Both the position numbers and the translations under genes were made by a program. A stretch of DNA of 11,371 bases from JAICIG01 sp035532215 (lineage in GTDB: Bacteria > Planctomycetota > Planctomycetia > Pirellulales > JAICIG01), in the NCBI GenBank assembly GCA_035532215.1, contig DATKRK010000235.1:1-11371 (forward strand). The letters run 5' to 3'. The notes under the pieces are model-generated. The model was not told the origin of the DNA. It worked only from the letters and a program-made list of their open reading frames with translations, and ran no database searches. Shown piece after piece: positions 6,201-11,371 of this stretch. Numbering within the stretch: position 1 is the stretch's first letter; each line of letters starts with the position of its first letter.

Positions 6201-7810
6201 TCGTTCGGCTCTTCATTGCTGGAAGCCCGCTTCGACTGCATTGTATTCAGTTTTTTTCCCAACGCCACGGAAACGACGAGCGCCAGCACCACAATGCCCG
6301 CCATGCTGCCGACGATCAGCGTGCGGTTTTCGTTGTCCCAGTAACCTTTCAGCCCCAACGCCAGAAACACGACGGCTGAAACGGCGTTCAAGCCGCGCAG
6401 CCAGATGGGCGGCCAAAGGGCCGCCGGCAGCCAGCGGCGATCCATCCAGATCACCAGCAGGCAAATCAGTCCGCACGCCAACACCCCGGTGAACAGGTTG
6501 ACCGGCGTCAAAATCGCCAATAGCAGCCGCGGCTTTTGCAGTTGAGCCGGCTCTTCGCCGCCGGCGGCATCGGAGACCATGGCTTGGGCGCCGACGCTGG
6601 CTTCTTCCGGAAACGCGACGGGGCTGGCCTGCCGCACGAACAGCCAGGCCAGGATCATGAGCGCCACCGGCGCGCACCAGCCCAACACGATCCGCCGTAG
6701 GCGCTTCGCGTGATCTTCCCGCCACTCGGCGAAGAACGAGCGGACGATTTCGTCGGAAATGATGCAAGCGATCTCGATCGTTCCGTAGAGCGTGCCGATC
6801 ATCGTCAGAAACGCCCCCACGACGTACAGCGGCAGCAACAGCGGTTGAATCCGGGTCACGAAGCGGGCCTGCAAGTTGAGCAGGCTGTCCTCGTCCGGCA
6901 CGACTTGTCCAGGGCCGAGAATCATCGCCCCCGAAACCACGAACACCGCACTGAAGGCCACGACCAGTGCGAAGCTGATCGCGCAGTCGATCAAGGGGGC
7001 GTTGATCCACTTGCGCACTTCGTGCTTCGGGTCGGCGGCGATTTCGGCAAGTTGCTCCGCCGTCGCCTGGCCCGGCAGCACGCCCCAACTCTTTTCCCGC
7101 AGCCATGAGGTATAGGCCAGGTAATCGAACCCGGCGCCGCCGAGCACGCCGACGTACCGCGTTGTTTCGACCCACACCGAGTGCCGGGCGATCTCGGGAT
7201 ACTTCTCTGGCAGCCAAGCGGGATATTCCAGCCGGGCGGGCAGCAGGCCCAATAGCAATTCGAGCCAATCGGGCTGATAGAGGATGAGCGTCAAGCCGGC
7301 GCAGAACACCAGCGCGAACACGACCCCCATCTGCACGCGTTCGAGCACCGAGTAGCCGCCGGTCGCGGAGAGGGCCAGCGCGGCCAACAAAATGCCGGCC
7401 CCCCAGACGTAATCCATGCCGCCATTGAGCACGTCGCGCGTGCCGGTGACCCACGACGTCAGGTTGCCGAGCACGCCCGAATGGAAGCTGATCCAGATCG
7501 GCATGCAGACGACCGACATCATCAACAGCATGATCGGCAGCCAGCCGCGCGGGCCCGGCAGCTCGATCATCCGCCGGTAAGGATGCACGCCGGTCAGAAT
7601 CATGTGCCGGCTAGTGGCGATCACCAGCCCCCACTTCAACAGCAGGATCACCGCGAACACGAACAGGATGTGATAGCCGAACAACGCCCCGCCGCGCGTC
7701 GAAAAGATCAACTCGCCCGTGCCGATCGTCAGCGACGCGATGATGGCGCCAGGGCCGAACACTCGCACCCAGTCCCTTACCGACTTCGGCAACTGCGGGC
7801 GAGCGGTCAT
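6197..7810 (-). CDS. Nramp-superfamily-like membrane transporter with altered substrate motifs
   Basis: A 537-residue integral membrane protein with about 11-12 hydrophobic segments, longer than classical Nramp metal transporters (about 400-450). The first helix has the family GPG (19-21), but the metal-binding DPGN is replaced by GTGE (30-33). In the position of the helix-6 MPH motif there is DYL (229-231, in GGAGFDYLAY). Canonical Mn/Fe transport is therefore doubtful; an organic or other ion substrate is plausible. A hydrophilic loop of about 35 residues (392-428) precedes the last three helices. The start at ATG 7810 is chosen because AAAGG lies five bases upstream, the sequence from here matches the family, and the open frame further upstream is arginine-rich intergenic translation. 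The 5' end is duplicated at 9720-9918. It is codirectional with the five enzyme genes and may import their substrate (inference). Confidence 0.85.
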   Translation of the reverse strand: MTARPQLPKSVRDWVRVFGPGAIIASLTIGTGELIFSTRGGALFGYHILFVFAVILLLKWGLVIATSRHMILTGVHPYRRMIELPGPRGWLPIMLLMMSVVCMPIWISFHSGVLGNLTSWVTGTRDVLNGGMDYVWGAGILLAALALSATGGYSVLERVQMGVVFALVFCAGLTLILYQPDWLELLLGLLPARLEYPAWLPEKYPEIARHSVWVETTRYVGVLGGAGFDYLAYTSWLREKSWGVLPGQATAEQLAEIAADPKHEVRKWINAPLIDCAISFALVVAFSAVFVVSGAMILGPGQVVPDEDSLLNLQARFVTRIQPLLLPLYVVGAFLTMIGTLYGTIEIACIISDEIVRSFFAEWREDHAKRLRRIVLGWCAPVALMILAWLFVRQASPVAFPEEASVGAQAMVSDAAGGEEPAQLQKPRLLLAILTPVNLFTGVLACGLICLLVIWMDRRWLPAALWPPIWLRGLNAVSAVVFLALGLKGYWDNENRTLIVGSMAGIVVLALVVSVALGKKLNTMQSKRASSNEEPNE

Positions 7811-7891
7811 CGAAACCTTTCTTGACTCTTGGAAACACGGCGATCGTTCGGCCCACGATGATACACGGCCGAGAGCGGGCAAGCGAATCGG
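7692..7891. repeat. Direct repeat copy A (transporter 5' end and upstream region)
   Basis: This segment recurs at 9720-9918 in the same orientation, displaced by 2,028 bp (2,027 bp after a one-base gap in the leader). Over 7701-7820 I count five mismatches in 120 bases. The next ~41 bases, the untranslated leader, differ at about 11 positions plus one gap. The last 31 bases (7861-7891) are identical. Homology stops abruptly at 7891/9918 and fades near 7692/9720. The two copies bracket the DUF1559/lipoprotein gene pair. Confidence 0.9.
7858..7891 (-). promoter_or_regulatory. Putative promoter region of the transporter operon
   Basis: On the minus strand, TATCAT (plus 7858-7863) matches a -10 element at five of six positions and lies about 48 bases before the transporter ATG. 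A weak TTCGCT stands 18 bases upstream of it; there is no good -35. The adjoining 31 bases are perfectly conserved in the duplicate copy, where the -10-like hexamer is TATGAT. Conservation here, against divergence of the leader between it and the ATG, supports a regulatory role, but no start site is known. Confidence 0.35.
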
Positions 7892-8210
7892 CGGGCGCGG
7901 CGCCGGGCGCCTGACCTCGCCCCCCCCGGCTCGGCTTCCGCTGCCATCGTCGCATGAATCGCCAAATACCGGCGATGTCAATCTACATTTTTTATGGAAA
8001 ATATTGCGAATTTTGGTTCCGAGGAGTATGCTACCGGCGCTCTCGCGAAGAGAAATGCGATGGCGCGGCCGAGCTTCGCCGGGAGGCCCATGCACGTCAC
8101 CGTTTTTCTCGCCGGGCGCCTGTGTCGGGGCTTGCAGACATGGACCCTTGCTCGAAGCCGTCGGTTTGCCGCCTGTTCTTTTCTTTCTGTTTCTTACGAG
8201 GGAACGCTTT
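7892..8210. other. Divergent intergenic region and DUF1559 leader
   Basis: These 319 bases separate the divergently transcribed transporter and DUF1559 genes. I see no gene in them. They include a run of eight C's (7920-7927), an A/T-rich patch (about 7980-8015) unlike its GC-rich surroundings, a candidate promoter at 8004-8032 and then about 180 bases of leader before the DUF1559 start codon. Frames open through the leader on both strands are extensions of the neighbouring genes and show no conserved features. Confidence 0.6.
8004..8032 (+). promoter_or_regulatory. Candidate sigma70-type promoter for the DUF1559 gene
   Basis: TTGCGA (8004-8009) and TATGCT (8027-8032) are separated by exactly 17 bases and lie at the edge of the only A/T-rich patch upstream of the DUF1559 gene. 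Each hexamer matches four of six consensus positions. Transcription from here would give a leader of about 170 bases. Planctomycete promoters are poorly defined, so this is tentative. Confidence 0.35.
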
Positions 8211-9227
8211 ATGTTGCGCAACCGTTTCCGGCGCCCGTCGCCCCGTTGCGGCAGTTCGTTTGCCCGGCGAGGCTTTACGCTCGTTGAATTGCTCGTCGTC
8301 ATCGCCATCATCGGCATCCTGATCGCGCTGTTGTTGCCAGCCGTTCAAGCGGCGCGCGAGGCGTCCAGGCGATCGCAGTGCATCAATAATCTCAAGCAGC
8401 TTGGCATCGCGCTGCAGAATTATCACGACATCCATCACAAGTTCGCGCAGTGCTATTTCGGCCCCACGGCCAACGGCCCGCCCAACACCGGCCGCAGTTG
8501 GATGTTCGCAATTCTGCCGTTCGTCGAGCAGGCGAATTTACAGGCGGTGAGCAGCTATTACCTGCCGTTGGGCGCCGGAACAACGCCTGGCGCCGCCGGC
8601 TTTACGGTCAACACGCAGGTTTCGTTGACGGTGATCCCGGCCTTCTTGTGCCCCAGCGATACCAACCAGGGCGTCATGGGCAGCCGGTCCGACGGCGCCG
8701 GCACGCGGGCCGTCACCAATTACAAGGGCTGTTGCGGCAGCAACTGGGCCTGGGGCGATCCGGTCTGCCGCTATACGTTTCCCAAGGGCGGTTTCTGGCC
8801 GGGCAACGCCAACGGGCTCGACCGGGGTAACGGCATCTTCATGCGCAACTGGAGCAACCTCCAGGCCTGGGTGGCGATGCGCGACGTAGAGGACGGCACG
8901 TCGAACACGTTCCTCGTCGGCGAAGCCGTGCCTGCCTGGAGCGCGTGGACCTGGTGGTGGTATTCCAACGGCTCGACCGCCACTTGCGGCATTCCGTTGA
9001 ATTACTCCTCGTTGGCCATTACGACCAGCGGCGGCACGAAGACGCTCGAAACCCAGTTGTGGGATTGGCACGACAATTATTCGTTCTTCAGCCGCCATTC
9101 GGGATCGGGGGCCAACTTCGTGTTTGCCGACGGACATACGACCTTCATCAACGATGATATCGACCTGCTCACTTACCGCTATCTGGCGAATCGAGGAGAC
9201 AAGGTAGCGGCCAATATCACTCCCTGA
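8211..9227 (+). CDS. DUF1559 type IV pilin-like (pseudopilin) protein
   Basis: A 338-residue protein of the family greatly expanded in planctomycetes. It begins with a basic leader and a class III prepilin signal, RRG|FTLVELLVVIAIIGIL: cleavage after Gly21, N-methylated Phe22, Glu26 at position +5, hydrophobic helix to about residue 42. AREASRRSQCINNLKQLGIALQNYHD (48-73) and DVEDGTSNTFLVGE (225-238) are diagnostic DUF1559 segments. The C-terminal H-X9-DG processing-associated motif is present as RHSGSGANFVFADG (295-308), with ten instead of nine residues between His296 and Asp307. The protein is expected at the cell envelope as a pilin- or pseudopilin-like subunit; its exact role is unknown. 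The ATG has AGGGA seven bases upstream; longer in-frame readings run into the direct repeat and are rejected. It is followed after 80 bases by a small lipoprotein gene, a common pairing. Confidence 0.93.
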   Translation: MLRNRFRRPSPRCGSSFARRGFTLVELLVVIAIIGILIALLLPAVQAAREASRRSQCINNLKQLGIALQNYHDIHHKFAQCYFGPTANGPPNTGRSWMFAILPFVEQANLQAVSSYYLPLGAGTTPGAAGFTVNTQVSLTVIPAFLCPSDTNQGVMGSRSDGAGTRAVTNYKGCCGSNWAWGDPVCRYTFPKGGFWPGNANGLDRGNGIFMRNWSNLQAWVAMRDVEDGTSNTFLVGEAVPAWSAWTWWWYSNGSTATCGIPLNYSSLAITTSGGTKTLETQLWDWHDNYSFFSRHSGSGANFVFADGHTTFINDDIDLLTYRYLANRGDKVAANITP

Positions 9228-9307
9228 TCCGTGCGCGAGACGGCGGCGGCCAGTTCGCCGTCGGCCTTATCGTGCGGGCGGCATCGATTTACGAACCAGG
9301 ATCGTTT

Positions 9308-9715
9308 ATGCGCAGCACCGTTATTGCAGTTATCACGTGCGCCCTGTTGGCCTTGTCCCTCGGCGGCTGCGGCGCGCGCGGCAAAGCCAAAACGTACCCC
9401 CTCGCTGGCACGGTGACTTTCAAAGGCCAGCCGTTAGCCAATGCCGTCGTCACGTTCTTTCCGGCCAGTGGACGTCCGACCGCGGGGATCACCAATTCGG
9501 CGGGGGAGTTCACGCTTCCGACCGGCGCCGCGGCCGGCCCGTATCACGTGACGGTCGCCGAACCGTCCCCCGAGGCGAAACCAGACGATTATTCCCTCCC
9601 TCCGGAAACGCCCCCCCGCTTTCCGGCGAAGTACACCGATCCCAATCGATCGGGGCTCGATTTCGAGGTCAAACCGGACGCGGAAAACAAGTTCGCGATC
9701 GAGCTCAAGGAATAG
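9308..9715 (+). CDS. Small lipoprotein with carboxypeptidase-regulatory-like domain
   Basis: A 135-residue protein. Residues 1-20 form a lipoprotein signal peptide (MRSTVIAVITCALLALSLGG) ending in the lipobox LGGC with Cys21. The remainder, TYPLAGTVTFKGQPLANAVVTF...GITNSAGEFTLPTG...GPYHVTVAEP, has the pattern of an Ig-like beta-sandwich (carboxypeptidase regulatory-like domain). Such small proteins regularly follow DUF1559 genes in planctomycetes, so a joint envelope role is inferred; the function is not known. The ATG at 9308 is preferred over one 36 bases upstream because AGGA lies six bases before it and the signal peptide starts there. The stop codon is only four bases before the second copy of the direct repeat. 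Confidence 0.88.
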   Translation: MRSTVIAVITCALLALSLGGCGARGKAKTYPLAGTVTFKGQPLANAVVTFFPASGRPTAGITNSAGEFTLPTGAAAGPYHVTVAEPSPEAKPDDYSLPPETPPRFPAKYTDPNRSGLDFEVKPDAENKFAIELKE

Positions 9716-9719
9716 CCGC

Positions 9720-9838
9720 CCGCGCATTGAAAAGTACAACTCGCCCGTGCCGATCGTCAGTGACGCGATGATGGCGCCAGGGCCGAACACGCGCACCCAG
9801 TCCCTTGCCGACTTCGGCAACTGCGGGCGAGCGGTCAT
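9720..9838 (-). pseudogene. Truncated 5' fragment of a second Nramp-like transporter gene
   Basis: The minus strand from the ATG at 9838 encodes MTARPQLPKSARDWVRVFGP and continues to about residue 40. It is nearly identical to the intact transporter; differences I see are V11A, I35Y and T38M. After FSMRG the homology ends, exactly where the lipoprotein gene stops on the other strand, and the frame runs on as unrelated antisense. Ribosome site (AAAGG) and upstream region are kept. With only the first part of one membrane helix it cannot be a working transporter. Because several substitutions change amino acids, it more likely descends from a diverged paralogue than from a very recent duplication. 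Confidence 0.85.
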
Positions 9839-9918
9839 CGAAACCTTTCTTTGGCTTGGAAGCGCGACGAACGTTCGGCTGCCGATCATACACGGCCGAG
9901 AGCGGGCAAGCGAATCGG
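9720..9918. repeat. Direct repeat copy B
   Basis: The partner of 7692-7891: the fragment of the transporter's coding start (9720-9838) plus 80 bases of its upstream region (9839-9918). The last 31 bases (9888-9918) match copy A exactly. Recombination between the copies would excise about 2.03 kb carrying both the DUF1559 and the lipoprotein genes, or amplify that unit. Confidence 0.9.
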
Positions 9919-9961
9919 AGCCAAAGCTGGCGGTCGCCGGCGGCCGGATGGTAGAATTCCA

Positions 9962-10615
9962 ATGAACGCCGCTAACGTTCTCCGTTCGCCGTTGTTTGAC
10001 CACGATTTGAGAGACGCGATCATGGCGATTGCCGACGCTCGTCCGCCAGTCGAAGCTGTTCTACGACCGTTCACGGCCGCCGATTTGCCTGAGCTGCCCC
10101 GAGATTTGCCCTCGGGGCCGGTCCGTTACGAGCTTGATAATGGGAGATTAATCGCCATGTCGCCTCCGGGGCACAAGCACGGGGACCTCGAATATCGAAT
10201 TGCCAAGCGGCTGGGAGACGCGGTCGATCCGCAGCAATTAGGCAAGATTTACACCGGCGAAACGGGCATCTTGTTGTGGCGAAATCCCGATCGCGTGGTC
10301 GGCGCCGATATCGCCTTCGTTCGGCGCGAATCCTTGCCCGTGAAAGAATCTCGCGAGGGTTACCTGGAAACCATCCCCGATCTCGTCGTCGAAGTCGCCA
10401 GCAAGAACGACACCGCGCCGTATCTTGAGCGCAAGGAGAACGACTACTTGCAAGCCGGGGTTCGCATCGTCTGGGTGGCCGATCCCGACGCGAAGACGTT
10501 GACCGAACACCGGCCCAACGCCCAGCCTCGCGTCTTCGCCGAGACTGAAACGGTCTCGCTCCCGGAGATCATTCCGGGCTTGCAGTTGGCGCTGCAAGAT
10601 GTGTTTGGCTCGTAG
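9962..10615 (+). CDS. Uma2-family putative restriction-endonuclease-like protein
   Basis: A 217-residue member of the Uma2 (PF05685, formerly DUF820) family, PD-(D/E)xK-fold proteins present in many copies in planctomycetes and cyanobacteria; their biological role is largely unknown. Visible core: RYELDNGRLIAMSPPGHKHG (55-74), GADIAFVRRE (114-123, candidate catalytic Asp116), PDLVVEVASKND (139-150, candidate Glu144), Lys158 in ERKENDYLQAGV and IVWVADPDAKTL (169-180). The start is uncertain: ATG 9962 and ATG 10022 (197 residues, starting MAIADARPPVE) are both possible and neither has a good ribosome site; the shorter form is closer to the usual family length. The gene stands alone, immediately after direct repeat B. 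Confidence 0.87.
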   Translation: MNAANVLRSPLFDHDLRDAIMAIADARPPVEAVLRPFTAADLPELPRDLPSGPVRYELDNGRLIAMSPPGHKHGDLEYRIAKRLGDAVDPQQLGKIYTGETGILLWRNPDRVVGADIAFVRRESLPVKESREGYLETIPDLVVEVASKNDTAPYLERKENDYLQAGVRIVWVADPDAKTLTEHRPNAQPRVFAETETVSLPEIIPGLQLALQDVFGS

Positions 10616-10666
10616 AGCGGGATGCGGCGCGAATTGGCGGCCGCATGCTCGCCAGCAGGTCACGCG

Positions 10667-10828
10667 CTACTCAAATATCAACGTCGCGATCAGGATTTCG
10701 GCTTTCGGATTCGCTTTCAGCAGCCTCTCGGGCGAGGCGCCGCCCAGCACGACGTCGGCGTTCTTGCCGATCATCGCAAACAGCGGCGCCTCGCCCGGCT
10801 TTCCGTGTTTCTCAGTGAACGGCGGCTC
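10667..10828 (-). pseudogene. Possible remnant: C-terminal part of an unidentified protein
   Basis: An open minus-strand frame of 53 codons follows an in-frame TAG (10829-10831) and ends at TAG (10667-10669). It reads protein-like: EPPFTEKHGKPGEAPLFAMI, then GKNADVVLGGASPERLLKAN, then a hydrophobic end PKAEILIATLIFE. There is no ATG at its beginning, only an internal methionine. Just upstream on the same strand is a palindromic repeat (10850-10868). This fits the 3' end of a gene whose remainder was lost or displaced. I do not recognise the family, and a chance open frame is possible. Confidence 0.35.
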
Positions 10829-10849
10829 CTATTCGGAAGAGAGAATGGG

Positions 10850-10868
10850 CGTCCGGCTTCGCCGGACG
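10850..10868. repeat. Hairpin CGTCCGGC-TTC-GCCGGACG
   Basis: A perfect 8-bp stem with a three-base loop, or a stable C(UUCG)G-like turn depending on pairing. It is flanked by AATGGG and GGATTTC. No T-run follows on either strand, so a REP-like element is more likely than a terminator. It lies immediately upstream of the possible protein remnant. Confidence 0.6.
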
Positions 10869-10893
10869 GGATTTCAAAAGGCATGGCTCATCT

Positions 10894-11055
10894 AATCGCG
10901 AAAACACGAAAGAGCGAAAACACGAAACAGATAGACGAAATCCGCTTGCGAAAAACGGCGGCCTCACTGCAATCGCTTGGCTCTTCGATTGACTGATCGT
11001 TCCGCTCTATTCTTCCTCTCTTTTCGCGTTTTCGCCCTTTCGTGTTTTCGCGATT
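10894..11055. repeat. 34-bp inverted repeat of the TTTCGTGTTTTCGCG type
   Basis: The left arm (10894-10927) begins AATCGCGAAAACACGAAAG. The right arm (11022-11055) is its reverse complement with two mismatches in 34 bases, and 94 bases lie between. Within each arm the motif CGAAAACRCGAAA is nearly repeated (GCGAAAACACGAAA then GCGAAAACACGAAA or GCGAAAACGCGAAA), so each arm is itself a short tandem repeat of about 16 bases. Mobile elements with imperfect arms are possible, but the spacer codes for nothing evident. It lies 60 bases beyond the stop of the DUF1501 gene and may end up in its transcript. Confidence 0.8.
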
Positions 11056-11115
11056 CCTTTCCTTGGCGAACTATCGAGAGGTCGCGGTCCAAAGATAGCG
11101 CCGGCGCCGCCTTCT

Positions 11116-11371
11116 CTAAGCGATCAACTCCTTGATCACCCGGGCGGGTTCCACGCCGGTCAACCGCTGGTCGAGCCCCTGATAGCGGAACGTGAACCGC
11201 TCGTGGTCGAAGCCCAGCAGGTTCAGCACGGTGGCGTGGAAGTCGTGGATATGGACCGGGTCTTTGACGATGTTGTAGGAGAAATCGTCCGTCTCGCCGT
11301 AAATCGCACCCGGCCGCGAGCCGCCGCCGGCCATCCACATCGTGTAGCAACGCGGGTGATGATCGCGGCCG
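11116..11371 (-). CDS. DUF1501 (sulfatase-like) protein, C-terminal part only
   Basis: The window ends inside this gene; 84 complete codons plus the stop are present. The visible part, GRDHHPRCYTMWMAGGG followed by IYGETDDFSYNIV, VHIHDFHATVLNLLGFDHE and the ending TFRYQGLDQRLTGVEPARVI, is the characteristic C-terminus of DUF1501 proteins (alkaline-phosphatase/sulfatase-like fold). These are very numerous in planctomycetes and usually sit beside a DUF1549/DUF1553 cytochrome-like gene, which would be outside the window. The internal ATG at 11340 is not the start, because the frame and the conserved GRDHHP continue upstream. The substrate is unknown. Confidence 0.92.
   Translation of the reverse strand, partial: GRDHHPRCYTMWMAGGGSRPGAIYGETDDFSYNIVKDPVHIHDFHATVLNLLGFDHERFTFRYQGLDQRLTGVEPARVIKELIA

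Larger units (their letters stand above)
10616..11115. other. Repeat-rich spacer between Uma2 and DUF1501 genes
   Basis: This 500-base stretch holds no complete gene. It contains a possible 53-codon protein remnant on the minus strand (10667-10828), a short hairpin (10850-10868) and a 34-bp inverted repeat (10894-11055). Plus-strand frames crossing it run through these repeats and look accidental. Two converging genes end on either side, so the repeats sit in a region where insertions would do no harm. Confidence 0.6.

Noticed and set aside
6197..7810. Calling the transporter a Mn2+/Fe2+ symporter (MntH)
   Set aside because: The metal-binding motifs DPGN and MPH are replaced by GTGE and DYL, so only the superfamily can be stated.
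7920..7927. Run of eight C's as a phase-variation tract
   Set aside because: It lies outside any coding region and not between promoter elements; at this GC content it is unremarkable, though it could be a sequencing-error hotspot.
7719..8210. 164-residue N-terminal extension of the DUF1559 protein
   Set aside because: A prepilin signal must be near the N-terminus; the ATG at 8211 puts it at residue 21 with a good ribosome site. The extension is antisense to the transporter start.
7811..8317. 169-residue N-terminal extension of the transporter
   Set aside because: The extension is Arg/Lys/Pro-rich, crosses the repeat boundary and the opposite gene's leader, and lacks family similarity. The ATG at 7810 has a ribosome site, is where the family begins and is preserved as a start in the duplicate fragment.
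10599..10996. Plus-strand open frames downstream of Uma2
   Set aside because: They pass through the hairpin at 10850-10868 and the repeat arm at 10894-10927, show no conserved features and compete with a more protein-like minus-strand frame.

Overview
The window looks like a chromosomal segment of a planctomycete, probably of the Pirellulales/Planctomycetia type. The base composition is GC-rich. It carries a type IV pilin-like DUF1559 protein followed by a small lipoprotein with a carboxypeptidase-regulatory-like fold, the C-terminus of a DUF1501 (sulfatase-like) protein, a Uma2-family nuclease, and many short palindromic repeats between genes. The taxon is inferred from these families together; no rRNA or other marker gene is present.

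Layout. Positions 1-847 hold no convincing gene, but contain a cluster of palindromes (175-257) and a perfect 22-bp inverted repeat (683-759). Positions 848-6081 hold five minus-strand genes, read from right to left: a cyclase-family metal hydrolase with an N-terminal signal or anchor, a luciferase-like flavin monooxygenase (LLM), an Ldh-type 2-hydroxyacid dehydrogenase, a second LLM paralogous to the first, and an HpcH/HpaI-type aldolase. The last three overlap by 4 and 8 bases, so they are almost certainly translationally coupled. Just upstream on the same strand (6197-7810) is a divergent Nramp-superfamily transporter that lacks the metal-binding motifs of classical Nramp proteins.

Positions 8211-9715 form a plus-strand pair: the DUF1559 pseudopilin and the lipoprotein. 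This pair lies between two direct repeats of about 199 bp (7692-7891 and 9720-9918). The second repeat is a truncated copy of the transporter's 5' end and upstream region, that is, a gene remnant. A Uma2 gene follows (9962-10615), then a repeat-rich spacer with a possible protein remnant (10667-10828), and finally the 3' end of a DUF1501 gene that continues beyond the window.

How the genes may work together (inference). The five enzymes fit a catabolic module: uptake of an organic compound, flavin-dependent oxygenation, hydrolysis by the cyclase-family enzyme, oxidation of a 2-hydroxyacid to a 2-oxoacid, and retro-aldol cleavage to pyruvate or a similar product. The substrate cannot be read from sequence. 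No flavin reductase or regulator gene is visible here. At two places in the six-gene minus-strand block, palindromic repeats abut the upstream gene so closely that the repeat supplies its TAG stop codon.
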